Source of the DNA: Chromatiales bacterium 21-64-14 | Lineage (GTDB): Bacteria > Pseudomonadota > Gammaproteobacteria > 21-64-14 | Reading direction: 5' to 3' | Assembly: GCA_002255365.1 (NCBI GenBank) | Contig: NCBI01000014.1 | Span: forward strand, 34,883-98,882 | DNA length: 64,000 bases | Shown here: positions 38,167-49,223 of the stretch, piece after piece | How the letters are laid out: every line of letters starts with the position of its first letter | Numbering within the stretch: the first letter of the stretch is position 1 | The notes under the pieces: model-generated | What the model was told of the DNA's origin: nothing | The model's input: only the letters and a program-made list of their open reading frames with translations | Databases searched by the model: none | Program-made: the position numbers and the translations under genes

Positions 38167-40689
38167 ATGGCACAGTTCGCCAAAGAAATCCTCCCGGTCA
38201 ATCTCGAAGATGAGATGAAGCAGTCCTACCTCGATTACGCCATGAGCGTGATCGTGGGCCGGGCGCTTCCGGACGTGCGTGACGGGCTCAAACCGGTACA
38301 TCGCCGGGTCCTGTTCGCGATGAGCGAGCTGGGCAACGACTGGAACAAGGCCTACAAGAAATCGGCGCGCGTCGTCGGTGACGTCATCGGCAAATACCAT
38401 CCGCACGGTGAATCAGCAGTCTACGATGCCATAGTGCGGATGGCTCAGCATTTCTCCATGCGCTACATGCTGGTGGACGGCCAGGGCAACTTCGGTTCCG
38501 TGGACGGCGACGCGCCGGCCGCCATGCGCTATACCGAAGTGCGCATGGCGCGGATCGCCCACGAACTCATCGCCGATCTCGACAAGGAGACGGTCAACTT
38601 TTCGTTGAACTACGACGAGTCCGAGCGCGAGCCGGCGGTATTCCCGACCCGGGTTCCCAATCTCCTGGTCAACGGATCGGCGGGTATCGCGGTGGGCATG
38701 GCCACCAACGTCCCGCCGCATAATCTGACCGAGGTCATCAACGCCTGCCTGGCGCTGCTCGACGACCCCGAGTGCACCATCGGTCAGTTGATGGAGCATC
38801 TCCCGGGCCCGGATTTTCCCACCGCCGGCATCATCAACGGCGCCGCCGGCATCCGCGAGGCGTACCGTACCGGGCGCGGGCGGATCTATGTGCGCGCCCG
38901 CAGCCACGTGGAGGACGACAGCCGCGGGCGTCAGGCCATCATCGTCACCGAGTTGCCCTACCAGGTCAACAAGGCGCGCCTGCTGGAGAAGATCGCGGAA
39001 CTGGTCAAGGAGCGGCGCGTCGAGGGGATCACCGAGCTGCGCGACGAGTCCGACAAGGACGGTATGCGCATGGTGATCGAACTGCGCCGTGGCGAGGTGC
39101 CTGAGGTTGTCATCAATAACCTCTATCAACATACCCAGCTGCAGAGCGTCTTTGGGATAAACATGGTGGCGCTGGTGGATGGCCAGCCCCAGTTGCTGGA
39201 TCTCAAGCGCATCCTGGAGGCGTTCATCCGCCATCGCCGCGAGGTAGTGACGCGGCGCACCCTGTTCGACCTGCGCAAGGCGCGGGAACGCGCCCATATT
39301 CTGGAAGGCCTTGCGGTTGCCCTGGCCAATATCGACGAGGTGATCGCCCTGATCAAGGCGTCACCGGGGCGCGCTGAGGCGCGCGAAGCGCTGATGGCGC
39401 GCGCTTGGAAGGCCGGGGTGGTAACCGAGATGCTGGAACGGGCCGGCGCGGCGGCGTCGCGGCCCGATGGCTTGGCGCCGGAGTTGGGGCTGGTGGACGG
39501 ACAGTACCGTCTTTCGAGCAACCAGGCCCAGGCGATCCTGGACCTGCGCTTGCATCAGCTTACCGGGCTGGAACAGGACAAGATCGTATCCGAGTACAAG
39601 ACCTTGTTGGATCAGATCGACGATTTTCTCCAGATCCTGTCGGATCCGGAGCGGCTCGCCCAGGTGGTACGCGAGGAGCTCACCGATGTGCGCGACCGCT
39701 ATGGGGACGCACGCCGCACCGAGATCGTGTCCACCCACGAAGACCTTACCATGGAAGACCTCATTGGCGAGGAGGACGTGGTGGTGACCCTCTCCCACGC
39801 CGGCTATGCCAAGACCCAGCCGGTGGATGCCTACCAGGCGCAGCGCCGCGGCGGTAAGGGCAAGGCCGCCGCGAACATGAAGGAAGAGGACTTCATCGAC
39901 AAGCTGTTTATCGCCAACACCCACGACACCCTGCTGTGTTTCTCCAGCCGCGGCCGCGTCTATTGGCTCAAGGTGTACCAGCTCCCCCATTCCGGGCGCA
40001 CGGCGCGCGGCAAGCCGATCGTGAATCTCCTGCCACTGGAAGAAGGGGAGCGGATCAACGCCCTGTTGCCGGTGCGGGAATACGAGGAAGGCCGTTTCGT
40101 GTTCATGGCGACGCGCGGCGGGACGGTCAAGAAGACGCCTTTGACGGACTTCTCCCGCCCTCGCGCGAGCGGGATCATTGCCATTGAGTTGCGCGGCGAC
40201 GATCAGTTGGTGGGGGTGGCGATCACCGACGGGGCGCAGGAAGCCATGTTGATCAGCAGCGCCGGAAAGGCGATCCGCTTCCCCGAAGGAGAGGTCCGCG
40301 CCATGGGACGCACCGCCGGTGGCGTGCGGGGTGTACGGCTCCAGGAAGGCCAGCAAGTCATTGCCCTCATGATCGCGACCGAGAGCGCAGTGCTTACGGT
40401 GACCGAGCACGGCTACGGCAAGCGTACCGCGATGAGCGAGTATTCCCCCCAGGGGCGCGGTGGCCAAGGAATCATCGCGATCCAGTGCAGCGAGCGCAAC
40501 GGCCGGGTGGTGGGCGCGACCCTGGTGGATGACGAAGACGAGATCATGCTGATCAGCGAGGCCGGTACCTTGGTGCGTACCCGGGTCGCGGAGATTCCGG
40601 TGCTGGGGCGCAACACGCAGGGCGTGCGTCTGATCCGTCTCGGCGCAGACGAGAAGCTGGTAGGCGTGGAGCGTATCCTGGAGGAGTAA
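38167..40689 (+). CDS. gyrA: DNA gyrase subunit A
   Basis: Catalytic subunit of DNA gyrase, 840 aa. Winged-helix/tower domain with the active Tyr in [12 protein letters not shown] (about residue 122). The quinolone-determining region reads [17 protein letters not shown]: Ser83 and Asp87 equivalents are the susceptible types, and position 82 is Glu where E. coli has Asp. The GyrA box QRRGGKG lies near residue 560 and the C-terminal beta-pinwheel repeats follow. It begins a long plus-strand run of housekeeping genes. Confidence 0.98.
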   Translation: MAQFAKEILPVNLEDEMKQSYLDYAMSVIVGRALPDVRDGLKPVHRRVLFAMSELGNDWNKAYKKSARVVGDVIGKYHPHGESAVYDAIVRMAQHFSMRYMLVDGQGNFGSVDGDAPAAMRYTEVRMARIAHELIADLDKETVNFSLNYDESEREPAVFPTRVPNLLVNGSAGIAVGMATNVPPHNLTEVINACLALLDDPECTIGQLMEHLPGPDFPTAGIINGAAGIREAYRTGRGRIYVRARSHVEDDSRGRQAIIVTELPYQVNKARLLEKIAELVKERRVEGITELRDESDKDGMRMVIELRRGEVPEVVINNLYQHTQLQSVFGINMVALVDGQPQLLDLKRILEAFIRHRREVVTRRTLFDLRKARERAHILEGLAVALANIDEVIALIKASPGRAEAREALMARAWKAGVVTEMLERAGAAASRPDGLAPELGLVDGQYRLSSNQAQAILDLRLHQLTGLEQDKIVSEYKTLLDQIDDFLQILSDPERLAQVVREELTDVRDRYGDARRTEIVSTHEDLTMEDLIGEEDVVVTLSHAGYAKTQPVDAYQAQRRGGKGKAAANMKEEDFIDKLFIANTHDTLLCFSSRGRVYWLKVYQLPHSGRTARGKPIVNLLPLEEGERINALLPVREYEEGRFVFMATRGGTVKKTPLTDFSRPRASGIIAIELRGDDQLVGVAITDGAQEAMLISSAGKAIRFPEGEVRAMGRTAGGVRGVRLQEGQQVIALMIATESAVLTVTEHGYGKRTAMSEYSPQGRGGQGIIAIQCSERNGRVVGATLVDDEDEIMLISEAGTLVRTRVAEIPVLGRNTQGVRLIRLGADEKLVGVERILEE

Positions 40690-40799
40690 GTAGGGGCCGG
40701 CGCGCGCGTGGCGCGCAAAACCTGATCCGGTCCTACCGGTCTACCGTGTGCCGCGTCGGCCGTAGTCCCCGGCATATCCATCGTTCGAGGTGATCGACC

Positions 40800-41882
40800 A
40801 TGAGCCGCGTATACAATTTCAGTGCCGGTCCCGGGGTGCTTCCTGAGGAGGTGCTGCAACAAGCGCGTGAGGAGCTGCCCGAGTGGCAGGGTAGCGGGAT
40901 GTCGGTGATGGAGATGAGTCACCGCGGCAAGGACTTCGTTTCCATCGCGGAGCGCGCCGAGGCCGACCTGCGGGAGATTCTCGCCGTGCCGCCGGCGTAC
41001 AAGGTGCTCTTTCTGCAGGGTGGCGCCACCGGCCAGTTCGCGGCAGTGCCGTTGAACCTGCTGCGTGGGCGTGATCGCGCGGACTACGTCAACACCGGCG
41101 CGTGGTCGAAGAAGGCCATCGCCGAGGCCAAACGCTACTGCACCGTGAACGTGGCGGCCAGCAGCGAGGCACAGGGATACTCCGGCATTCCGATCCGGGA
41201 GAGTTGGCGCCTCGATGCCGGCGCCGCCTATGTGCATTACACACCGAACGAGACGATTGGCGGCGTGGAGTTCCACTCTGTGCCGCAGACCGGTGATGTG
41301 CCGTTGGTGGCGGATATGTCCTCGACCATTCTGTCCCGGCCCATCGACGTCGCACGCTTCGGTCTGATCTACGCGGGTGCCCAGAAAAACATCGGTCCGG
41401 CTGGGCTTACCGTCGTGATCGTGCGCGAGGACCTGATCGGTCAGGCGCATCCCGCCACGCCCACGGCCATGGACTACAAGGTGCAGGCCGATGCCGACTC
41501 CATGTACAACACGCCGCCCACCTATGCCTGGTATGTCGCCGGGCTGGTTTTCCAGTGGATCAAGCGCCAAGGCGGTCTCGAGGCCATGGCGGTCCGCAAC
41601 CGGCGCAAGGCGGAGAAGCTGTACGCGGCGGTGGATGCCTCGGATTTCTACCACAGCCCGGTGGAGCCTGCATCGCGCTCGTGGATGAACATCCCCTTCA
41701 CCTTGACCGACGCGGCGCTGGATGCCGACTTTCTCGCCGCGGCCAAGGCGGCGGGCCTGGTGGCCCTGAAGGGCCACCGTTCCGTGGGCGGCATGCGCGC
41801 GAGCCTGTACAACGCGCTGCCCGAAGCCGGAGTGGACGCGCTGGTGGACTTCATGGCGGAGTTCGAACGGCGCCGGGGATGA
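40800..41882 (+). CDS. serC: Phosphoserine aminotransferase
   Basis: PLP enzyme of serine (and PLP) synthesis, 360 aa: 3-phosphohydroxypyruvate to phosphoserine. Start [19 protein letters not shown] is typical. The substrate/PLP site includes [19 protein letters not shown] and the Schiff-base Lys is in [23 protein letters not shown] before the ATG supplies the ribosome site. gyrA-serC-serA-pheA-tyrA-aroA-cmk order is a known gammaproteobacterial arrangement. Confidence 0.97.
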   Translation: MSRVYNFSAGPGVLPEEVLQQAREELPEWQGSGMSVMEMSHRGKDFVSIAERAEADLREILAVPPAYKVLFLQGGATGQFAAVPLNLLRGRDRADYVNTGAWSKKAIAEAKRYCTVNVAASSEAQGYSGIPIRESWRLDAGAAYVHYTPNETIGGVEFHSVPQTGDVPLVADMSSTILSRPIDVARFGLIYAGAQKNIGPAGLTVVIVREDLIGQAHPATPTAMDYKVQADADSMYNTPPTYAWYVAGLVFQWIKRQGGLEAMAVRNRRKAEKLYAAVDASDFYHSPVEPASRSWMNIPFTLTDAALDADFLAAAKAAGLVALKGHRSVGGMRASLYNALPEAGVDALVDFMAEFERRRG

Positions 41883-41981
41883 CGGCGCGGCGGTAGCGCG
41901 GGCTTGGCGCGCACAGCGCCCGGGCTGTGGAACCGGAACCCGCGCCCACGCGGCGTACACTGCACACAGGATAACCGATCC

Positions 41982-43157
41982 ATGTTCAAGATACTCACCC
42001 TGAACAACATATCCAGCGTCGGGCTCGAACGCCTGCCCCGCGAGCGCTACGAGGTGGCCTCTGAGATCCAGCGCCCGGATGGGATCCTGTTGCGCTCGGC
42101 GAACATGCACGCCATGGAGGTCCCCGCGAGCTTAAAGGCGGTGGGCCGCGCGGGTGCAGGAGTCAACAACATCCCGGTGGACTCGCTCACGCAACGCGGC
42201 GTCGCGGTGTTCAATGCGCCCGGTGCCAACGCCAACGCGGTGAAGGAACTGGTGGTGGCGGGCATGTTGCTGGCGGCGCGCAACATCTGCCAGTCGTGGG
42301 ACTTCGCGCGCAAGCTGCGCGGCGACGGCGCCGCGGTCCACAAGCAGGTGGAGGCGGGCAAGAAGCAGTTCGTGGGCTTCGAGCTGCCGGGCCGTACCCT
42401 GGGGGTGATCGGCCTGGGTTCCATCGGCGTGCAGGTGGCCAACGCGGCGGTCGCGCTGGGAATGAAGGTGATCGGCTATGACCGGGACATCACGGTGCAG
42501 CGTGCCTGGCAGCTCTCCTCGAACGTGCAGCAGGCGACCAGCGTGGACGATCTGCTGTCGCGCGCCGATTTCGTGACCTTCCATACGCCGCTTACCGACG
42601 CGACCCGCAACATGATCAACCAGGAGCGGCTCAAGGTCCTGAAGAAAGGCGTAGTACTGCTCAATTTCGCCCGCGACGGGATCGTGGAGTACGCGGCGCT
42701 GCGGGAGGGGATCGAGAGCGGCAGGATCCATGCCTACGTGTGCGACTTCCCGCACCCGGATCTGATGGCCCATGAGCGGGTGATCGCCCTGCCCCACATC
42801 GGGGCCTCCACCCGGGAGGCGGAGGAGAACTGCGCGGTCATGGTGGCCGATCAGGTCCGCGACTATCTGGAGCATGGCATCATCCACAACTCGGTCAACT
42901 TCCCGGAAGTGATCATGCCGCGCACCGAAGGCTACCGGCTCGCCGTGGTCAACGCCAACGTCCCGAACATGGTGGGCCAGATCTCCACCGCGCTGGCGAA
43001 GGCGCAGCTGAACATCCTGGACATGCTGAACAAATCCCGGGGCGAGGTCGCGTATAATCTGGTGGACGTTAACGCGCCGGTGCCCGAATCGACGGTTCAG
43101 GAGATCCGCTCCATCCAGGGGGTGCTGGCGGTACGGGTTTTGAACAACGGTGACTGA
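41982..43157 (+). CDS. serA: D-3-phosphoglycerate dehydrogenase
   Basis: First step of serine synthesis, 391 aa. Short N-terminal substrate domain, NAD site TLGVIGLGSIGVQVANAA, the catalytic Arg in the NFARDG segment (usual form NxxRG), and the catalytic His in ALPHIGASTREAEENC. A C-terminal ACT domain (YRLAVVNANVPNMVGQIS, LNILDMLNKSRGEVAYNLVD) suggests serine feedback control. The ATG is chosen because 78 bases of upstream frame lack similarity. It lies between serC and pheA. Confidence 0.95.
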   Translation: MFKILTLNNISSVGLERLPRERYEVASEIQRPDGILLRSANMHAMEVPASLKAVGRAGAGVNNIPVDSLTQRGVAVFNAPGANANAVKELVVAGMLLAARNICQSWDFARKLRGDGAAVHKQVEAGKKQFVGFELPGRTLGVIGLGSIGVQVANAAVALGMKVIGYDRDITVQRAWQLSSNVQQATSVDDLLSRADFVTFHTPLTDATRNMINQERLKVLKKGVVLLNFARDGIVEYAALREGIESGRIHAYVCDFPHPDLMAHERVIALPHIGASTREAEENCAVMVADQVRDYLEHGIIHNSVNFPEVIMPRTEGYRLAVVNANVPNMVGQISTALAKAQLNILDMLNKSRGEVAYNLVDVNAPVPESTVQEIRSIQGVLAVRVLNNGD

Positions 43158-43195
43158 CGGGGCGCGGGTCCATCGCCCGCCGCCTACGGTGCCCC

Positions 43196-44281
43196 ATGGG
43201 GGAAGAAGACAAACTGCGGGAGTTGCGCGCGCGCATCGATGGCCTGGATGAGCAGATCCAGGACCTGATCAGCGAGCGTGCCGGCCATGCGCGCGAGATC
43301 GCCCAGTTCAAGCGCACCGCCGGCAATGCCAATGGCTGTTACCGGCCGGAGCGCGAGGCCCAGGTGCTGCGCCAGGTCCGGGCCCGCAACCGCGGCCCGT
43401 TGCCCGACGAGGACCTGTTGCGGATCTTCCGCGAGATCATCTCGTCGTGCCTCGCGGTGGAGGAGACCCTCAAGGTGGCGTTCCTGGGCCCCGAGGGGAC
43501 CTTCACCCAGGCCGCGGCCCTGCGCCATTTCGGCCATGCGGTCGGCACCGCCGCTTTGGGGACCATCGAGGATGTGTTCCGCGAAGTGGAGGCGGGTGGC
43601 GCCCACTACGGCGTGGTGCCCGTGGAAAATTCCACCGAAGGTGTGGTGCACCACACGCTGGATCGATTCCTGCGCTCGCCGCTGCGGATCTGCGGAGAAG
43701 TGGAGTTGCGCATCCACCATCACCTGCTGGGCCGCGTGGATGGTATCGAGGCAGTGCGGCAGGTCTTCGCGCATCAGCAGTCGCTGGCCCAATGCCGCGG
43801 GTGGTTGGATCGCACGCTGCCGCAGGCGGAGCGGATCGCGGTGAGCAGCAACGGGGAGGCGGCGCGTCAGGTGCGCGACGCGCCGGGGGCGGCGGCCATC
43901 GCCGGTGACACCGCGGCGGAACTCTACGACCTGAAGGTGCTGGCGTCGAATATTGAAGACGAGCCGGACAACACCACGCGCTTCCTGGTGATCGGGCCTC
44001 AGGAAGTGCCGCCCAGCGGTGCCGACAAGACCTCGCTGCTGGTGTCCACCCGCAATCAGCCGGGCGCCCTTGCGCGGTTGCTGGAGCCGCTGGCACGCAA
44101 CGGGATCAGCATGACCCGGATCGAGTCCCGCCCGTCGCGCCGCGGGGTATGGGAATATGTCTTCTTCGTGGACCTTGCGGGCCACATCGCGGATACGGCC
44201 GTCGCCCAGGCCCTGGTGGAACTGGAACGGGAAGCCACCCTGTTCAAGGTGCTGGGTTCCTACCCCCGCGCCAGCCTGTGA
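43196..44281 (+). CDS. pheA: Chorismate mutase / prephenate dehydratase (P-protein)
   Basis: Bifunctional 361-aa enzyme leading to phenylpyruvate. AroQ mutase domain (about 1-90): LRELRARIDGLDEQIQDLIS and the catalytic basic residues in the ERAGHAREIAQFKR region. Dehydratase domain (about 95-275): VAFLGPEGTFTQAAALRHFG, VVPVENSTEGVVHHTLD and the TTRFLVIG catalytic Thr motif. ACT domain: NQPGALARLLEPLA and SRPSRRGVWEYVFFVD, the Phe-binding ESRP region, hence likely feedback inhibition. Confidence 0.97.
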   Translation: MGEEDKLRELRARIDGLDEQIQDLISERAGHAREIAQFKRTAGNANGCYRPEREAQVLRQVRARNRGPLPDEDLLRIFREIISSCLAVEETLKVAFLGPEGTFTQAAALRHFGHAVGTAALGTIEDVFREVEAGGAHYGVVPVENSTEGVVHHTLDRFLRSPLRICGEVELRIHHHLLGRVDGIEAVRQVFAHQQSLAQCRGWLDRTLPQAERIAVSSNGEAARQVRDAPGAAAIAGDTAAELYDLKVLASNIEDEPDNTTRFLVIGPQEVPPSGADKTSLLVSTRNQPGALARLLEPLARNGISMTRIESRPSRRGVWEYVFFVDLAGHIADTAVAQALVELEREATLFKVLGSYPRASL

Positions 44282-44315
44282 ACCGCGGCAGCTCCAACGT
44301 GTCGGGACCGGCCTG

Positions 44316-45218
44316 ATGGCGTTCCAGCGTCTGTGCGTGATCGGCGTCGGCCTGATCGGCGGCTCCCTGGCACGCGCCGCGCGCGGCGCCGGGGTCTGTG
44401 CCGAGGTGGTCGGTTGCGGGCGCAGTGTGGCAAACCTGGATCGGGCCCTGGAGTTGGGGGTGATCGACCGTTACGAGCAGGACCCGGTGCGGGCAGTAGC
44501 GGGGGCGGATCTGGTGGTGCTGGCGGTGCCCCTTGGTGGAATCGGCGCGTTGCTGGTGCAGTTGGCGCCGCGGCTGGCACCTGATGCCCTGGTGACCGAC
44601 GTGGGCAGCACGAAAGGCAGCGTGGTCGCGGCGGCGCGCGCGGCACTCGGCGCCGGGTGTGCGCGCTTCGTGCCGGGACATCCCATCGCGGGCACCGAGC
44701 AGAGCGGTGTGGAGGCCTCCCGGGCCGACCTATTCCAGGACCGCTGCACGATCCTCACGCCGTTAGCCGAGACCGCACCCCACGCCCTGGCGGGGATCCG
44801 GGGCCTTTGGGAAGCCGTGGGGTCCCGGGTCGTGGAGATGGAACCCGACCATCACGATACGGTGCTGGCCGCGGTTAGCCATCTGCCCCATCTACTGGCC
44901 TACGGGCTGGTGGATTGGGTGGTCCAACGTCCCGACGGAGTCGAGCTGCTGCGCTACGCGGGGGGCGGATTCCGGGACTTTACCCGCATCGCCTCCAGCG
45001 ACCCGGTAATGTGGCGTGACATCTGCGCCGCCAATCGGGATGCGATCGTGGCGGCGTTGAGCGGCTTCCACGCACATCTGGGCGGTTTGCTGGATGCGCT
45101 CCGGCGCGGAGATGGCGCTCAATTGGAGGGCCTGTTCCGCGGTGCGAAGGCGGCCCGGGATCGGTGGACCACGGGCGGGGCGGCCAGTAGCGGCGGCGGA
45201 GGCCCCGAGTCCCCATGA
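44316..45218 (+). CDS. tyrA: Prephenate dehydrogenase
   Basis: Predicted 300-aa NAD(P)-dependent enzyme giving 4-hydroxyphenylpyruvate (or arogenate to Tyr). NAD motif VIGVGLIGGSLARAA; TDVGSTKGSV; the active-site His in GHPIAGTEQSG; AVSHLPHLLAYGL and a helical dimer domain. There is no mutase or ACT domain, so it is monofunctional. The stop overlaps the aroA start. Confidence 0.96.
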   Translation: MAFQRLCVIGVGLIGGSLARAARGAGVCAEVVGCGRSVANLDRALELGVIDRYEQDPVRAVAGADLVVLAVPLGGIGALLVQLAPRLAPDALVTDVGSTKGSVVAAARAALGAGCARFVPGHPIAGTEQSGVEASRADLFQDRCTILTPLAETAPHALAGIRGLWEAVGSRVVEMEPDHHDTVLAAVSHLPHLLAYGLVDWVVQRPDGVELLRYAGGGFRDFTRIASSDPVMWRDICAANRDAIVAALSGFHAHLGGLLDALRRGDGAQLEGLFRGAKAARDRWTTGGAASSGGGGPESP

Positions 45219-46531
45219 CCGCGCCCCTTATCTTTCAGGTCCGGCCGGGCGGTCGCCTGTCCGGAACCGTCCGGGTCCCGGGGGACAAGTCGATTTCCCA
45301 CCGCGCGCTGATGCTTGGCGCCATCGCCGAGGGCACCACCCGAATCGAGGGCTTCCTGGAGGGGGCAGACTGCATGGCCACCCTGCGGGCATTCCAGTCC
45401 ATGGGGGTGTCCATCGAGGGCCCGGAGCACGGGCGCGTCACGGTGCACGGCGTGGGGCTGCACGGCCTGCGTACCCCCTCGGGCCCCGTGGATCTGGGTA
45501 ACTCCGGCACCTCCATGCGGCTGTTGGCGGGGTTGCTGGCGGGCCAGCGGTTTGGTGTGGAACTCACTGGGGACCGCTCCCTGTCCCGGCGCCCCATGAA
45601 GCGGGTGACGGAACCCCTGGGGTCCATGGGGGCGCACATCGAAACCACCCCGGAGGGAACTGCGCCCCTGCACCTGGCGGGCGCAGCCACCCTGCACGGC
45701 ATCGACTACGCGCTACCGGTGGCCAGCGCCCAGATCAAGTCCTGCATCTTGCTGGCGGGCCTGTACGCCCGCGGGCGGACCTGTGTCACCGAGCCGGCTC
45801 CGGCGCGGGACCATACGGAGCGCATGCTCGCCGGTCTCGGATACCCGATAGAGGTGCACGGACGCCGGGTGTGTCTGGAAGGGGGCGGGCGCCTGCGCGG
45901 GCAGGACCTGGAGATTCCCGCGGACCTCTCGTCGGCGGCGTTCTTTCTGGTGGGGGCCAGCATCGCGCCGGGTTCGGACCTGGTGCTGGAGGGTGTCGGC
46001 ATCAATCCGACGCGCACCGGGGTGCTGGAGATCCTGCAGCGGATGGGAGCGGACATCCAGATTATTGCTACCCGGCAGTGCGGCGGAGAGCCGGTGGCGG
46101 ATCTGCGGGTGCGCGCGCGGACGCTGCGCGGGATCCGCATCCCGCCGGAACTGGTGCCCCTGGCCATCGATGAATTTCCGGCCCTGTTCGTGGCTGCCGC
46201 CTGCGCCGCGGGGGAGACCGTCCTTACCGGGGCACAGGAGCTGCGGGTCAAGGAGAGCGACCGGATCCAGGTGATGGCGCAGGGATTGCTGGCGTTGGGA
46301 GTGGAGGCACAGCCGACCCCGGACGGGATCCGCATTCGCGGTGGCGCCCTGCAGGGCGGACACGTCGACAGCCAGGGGGATCACCGGGTGGCAATGGCGT
46401 TCGCGATGGCCGCCCTGCGTGCGGCGGGACCGGTGGTGGTGGACGATTGCCGCAACGTGGAGACCTCCTTTCCCGGATTCGTCGAGGCCGCGGCGCGCAG
46501 CGGGCTCGGGATCGAGGCAGCGGTGGGGTGA
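45215..46531 (+). CDS. aroA: 3-phosphoshikimate 1-carboxyvinyltransferase (EPSP synthase)
   Basis: Sixth shikimate-pathway enzyme, 438 aa, the glyphosate target. Substrate site VPGDKSISHRALMLGAIAEG; GNSGTSMRLLAGLLAG near residue 95; the EAELRVKESDR-type signature appears as GAQELRVKESDRIQ; DHRVAMAFAMAAL near the end. The Gly of the NSGT context is conserved. It overlaps tyrA at the start and the cmk GTG at the end. Confidence 0.97.
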   Translation: MTAPLIFQVRPGGRLSGTVRVPGDKSISHRALMLGAIAEGTTRIEGFLEGADCMATLRAFQSMGVSIEGPEHGRVTVHGVGLHGLRTPSGPVDLGNSGTSMRLLAGLLAGQRFGVELTGDRSLSRRPMKRVTEPLGSMGAHIETTPEGTAPLHLAGAATLHGIDYALPVASAQIKSCILLAGLYARGRTCVTEPAPARDHTERMLAGLGYPIEVHGRRVCLEGGGRLRGQDLEIPADLSSAAFFLVGASIAPGSDLVLEGVGINPTRTGVLEILQRMGADIQIIATRQCGGEPVADLRVRARTLRGIRIPPELVPLAIDEFPALFVAAACAAGETVLTGAQELRVKESDRIQVMAQGLLALGVEAQPTPDGIRIRGGALQGGHVDSQGDHRVAMAFAMAALRAAGPVVVDDCRNVETSFPGFVEAAARSGLGIEAAVG

Positions 46532-47199
46532 ACCGCCCGAAGGACATTCCGGTCATCACCCTGGATGGCCCCGGGGGGTCGGGCAAGGGCACCGTGGGGC
46601 GGTGCTTGGCCACCCGCCTGGGCTGGCACTTCCTCGACAGCGGCGCGCTGTACCGGTTGGTGGCCCTGGCGGCGCAGGGCGCGGGCGTGCCCCTGACGGA
46701 CGCGGACCGGCTGGCGGACCTGGCCCGTGGCCTTCCGGTTGAATTCGATACCGCGGGAGAGGGGGATCCCCGGGTTCGGCTGGGGGGGGTGGACGTGAGC
46801 CGCGCCATCCGCACCGAGGCGTGTGGGGACCAGGCATCCCAGGTGGCCGTGTTGGCGGCGGTGCGGGAGGCCCTGCTGGGGCGTCAGCGGGCGTTTCGCC
46901 GCGCCCCCGGGCTGGTGGCCGATGGGCGCGACATGGGCACCGTGGTGTTCCCGGACGCACGGCGCAAAATATTCCTCACCGCGAGCCCGCAGGAGCGTGC
47001 GTTGCGGCGCTATAAGCAGTTGAAAGAGAAAGGGCTGAATGCTAACCTAGCCGCACTTTCGGAAGAGATATCGCAGCGCGATGCCCGGGATGCCGCCCGG
47101 CCCCTGGCCCCTTTGAAGCCCAGTCCGGACGCGCACCTGCTGGACACCACCGGGTTGGGAATCGAGGAAGTGGTGGCGTGCATCTGCGAGTTGCTGTAA
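46528..47199 (+). CDS. cmk: Cytidylate kinase
   Basis: Phosphorylates CMP and dCMP, 223 aa from a GTG overlapping the aroA stop. P-loop DGPGGSGKGTVGRCLA at the N-terminus; FLDSGALYRLVALAA is the CMP-binding segment; VADGRDMGTVVFPDARRKIF carries the catalytic Arg and Asp; the lid has SEEISQRDARDAARPLAPLK. Standard position just upstream of rpsA. Confidence 0.97.
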   Translation: MNRPKDIPVITLDGPGGSGKGTVGRCLATRLGWHFLDSGALYRLVALAAQGAGVPLTDADRLADLARGLPVEFDTAGEGDPRVRLGGVDVSRAIRTEACGDQASQVAVLAAVREALLGRQRAFRRAPGLVADGRDMGTVVFPDARRKIFLTASPQERALRRYKQLKEKGLNANLAALSEEISQRDARDAARPLAPLKPSPDAHLLDTTGLGIEEVVACICELL

Positions 47200-47313
47200 C
47201 TTTCCCCGGCTTGCGGCGGCGCTTGAGGGCGCCGTAGGTACCGGTCGCGGCGGAGGTCGGCGCGGGCCGGCGTGTGGATAACTGGCGGGACAGAACCCTA
47301 GAGATGACCTGGA

Positions 47314-48987
47314 ATGAGTGAAAGCTTCGCGGAGTTGTTTGAACAGAGCCTGGTGAATACCCAGATGCGGCCGGGTTCCATCATCACCGGTATGGTGGTG
47401 GAAATACGCGCTGACATGGTTGTGGTCAGCGCCGGGCTGAAGTCCGAAGGGGTGATCCCCATCGATCAATTTTACGCCGAGGATGGAAGCCTCGAAGTCA
47501 AGGTTGGCGATGAGATCGAGGTTGCCCTGGACGCGGTGGAAGACGGCTTCGGCGAGACTCGGTTGTCCCGGGAGAAGGCCAAACGGGCACGGACCTGGGT
47601 CCATCTGGAGCGCGCCCACGAACAGAGCGAGACGGTCACCGGGCAGATCAGCGGCAAGGTCAAGGGCGGTTTCACCGTGGATCTCGACACGGTGCGCGCC
47701 TTCCTGCCGGGCTCTCTGGTCGACATCCGGCCGGTCCGCGATACCGCGTACCTGGAAGGCAAGGAGCTGGAATTCAAGGTCATCAAGATCGACCGCAAGC
47801 GCAACAACGTTGTGGTGTCGCGCCGCGCGGTGCTGGAATCCGAATACTCGGCTGAGCGCGAGGCCCTGCTGGATAAACTTCAGGAAGGCGTCGTGATCAA
47901 GGGCGTAGTCAAAAACCTCACCGACTACGGCGCGTTCGTGGACCTGGGCGGCATCGACGGGTTGCTGCATATCACCGATATGGCGTGGAAGCGCGTGAAG
48001 CATCCGTCGGAGGTTTGCAACATCGGGGACGAGATCGAGGTCAAGGTCCTGAAGTTTGACCGGGAACGCAACCGGGTTTCCCTTGGCCTGAAGCAGCTTG
48101 GCGAGGACCCGTGGGTCGATCTGGCGCGCCGATACCCGGTCAGCACCCGCATGTTCGGCAAGGTGACCAACATCACTGATTACGGCTGCTTCGTGGAGAT
48201 CGAAGAGGGCGTCGAGGGTTTGGTGCACGTGTCCGAGATGGACTGGACCAACAAGAACGTCAGTCCCGCGAAGGTCGTGCAGATGGGTGAAGAGGTGGAG
48301 GTCCTGGTCCTGGACATCGACGAGGAACGCCGCCGTATATCTCTCGGCATCAAGCAGTGCCAGTCGAACCCGTGGGAGGCGTTCTCTGCCACCCACAACA
48401 AGAATGACCGGGTCGTGGGCAGTATCAAGTCGATCACCGATTTCGGCATCTTCGTAGGGCTGGACGGGGAGATCGACGGCCTCGTGCATATGTCGGATAT
48501 CTCATGGAGCATACCCGGCGAAGAGGCCATTCATCAGTACAAAAAGGGTGATGAGATTGAGACCGTGGTCCTTAGCGTCGACCCGGAGCGGGAACGGATC
48601 TCGCTCGGGATCAAGCAGCTGGACAAGGACCCAATGTCGAATTTCCTCGCCACCCACGAGAAGGGCTGTGTGGTCAAGGGTGTGGTTCGTGAGGTCGACG
48701 CCAAGGCGGCGGTGGTGGAGTTGGGCGATGGCGTCGAGGGTTATTTGCGCGCGTCCGAACTGGCCCGTGACCGGGTGGAGGACGCCCGCACCGTACTGAC
48801 GGTCGGTGACGAGGTGGAGGCCAAGTTTATCGGCGTGGACCGCAAGAACCGCACGATCAACCTGTCGATCAAGGCGAAGGATCACGAGGATGAGGCGGAG
48901 ACGGTGCAGGAGTACAACCGCTCTTCCAACTCCGGGACCACGAGCCTGGGCGATCTCCTGAAGGAACAGTTGGAGAAGAACGACTGA
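47314..48987 (+). CDS. rpsA: 30S ribosomal protein S1
   Basis: mRNA-binding ribosomal protein, 557 aa, with six S1 repeats. The first two bind the ribosome ([20 protein letters not shown]) and the later ones bind RNA (for example [20 protein letters not shown] and [20 protein letters not shown]). The start follows a short leader with GAGATGACCTGGA rather than a strong ribosome site, as is usual for the autoregulated S1 gene. cmk is upstream and ihfB downstream. Confidence 0.98.
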   Translation: MSESFAELFEQSLVNTQMRPGSIITGMVVEIRADMVVVSAGLKSEGVIPIDQFYAEDGSLEVKVGDEIEVALDAVEDGFGETRLSREKAKRARTWVHLERAHEQSETVTGQISGKVKGGFTVDLDTVRAFLPGSLVDIRPVRDTAYLEGKELEFKVIKIDRKRNNVVVSRRAVLESEYSAEREALLDKLQEGVVIKGVVKNLTDYGAFVDLGGIDGLLHITDMAWKRVKHPSEVCNIGDEIEVKVLKFDRERNRVSLGLKQLGEDPWVDLARRYPVSTRMFGKVTNITDYGCFVEIEEGVEGLVHVSEMDWTNKNVSPAKVVQMGEEVEVLVLDIDEERRRISLGIKQCQSNPWEAFSATHNKNDRVVGSIKSITDFGIFVGLDGEIDGLVHMSDISWSIPGEEAIHQYKKGDEIETVVLSVDPERERISLGIKQLDKDPMSNFLATHEKGCVVKGVVREVDAKAAVVELGDGVEGYLRASELARDRVEDARTVLTVGDEVEAKFIGVDRKNRTINLSIKAKDHEDEAETVQEYNRSSNSGTTSLGDLLKEQLEKND

Positions 48988-49050
48988 TTGCGGCGGTCCC
49001 GCTCCCGCGTCCCGTGGTTGGGCGGGGGTCGAACTAGCAGCCGGCCCGAG

Positions 49051-49130
49051 TCATTTGCGCGTAGCGCGGCGCGGTTGGAAGGCGAGGACCGATTTGACAT
49101 TGCCGCAGGAGTGCAATGATTATTAGCGCG
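49051..49130 (+). promoter_or_regulatory. ihfB promoter within a duplicated intergenic motif, copy A
   Basis: TTGACA at 49094-49099 and GATTAT at 49118-49123, 18 bases apart, form a good sigma70 promoter for ihfB. It lies in a stretch (CATTTGCGCGTAG, then CGAGGACCGATTTGACATTG continuing CCGCAGG) that recurs at 49673 as CATCTGCGCGTAG followed by CGAGGACCGATGTGACACCG continuing CCGCGG. The copies flank ihfB. Confidence 0.55.
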
Positions 49131-49223
49131 GGCTCCACCAGGCGGGGGAGACTGGTTTGCGTTGCCGCCGCCGCGCCCTGGACGACAGCTGAATCCGGTT
49201 AACAGGCCTTAAGGATTCGAAGA

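Noticed and set aside
41889..41901. Second ops-like sequence GGCGGTAGCGCGG upstream of serA
   Set aside because: It breaks the ops core at the T of GTAGCGTGC and precedes an amino-acid gene; probably chance in GC-rich DNA.
40413..42110. 565-codon minus-strand open frame opposite gyrA, serC and serA
   Set aside because: Mirror frame of certain housekeeping genes; composition is His/Arg/Gln-rich as expected for antisense.
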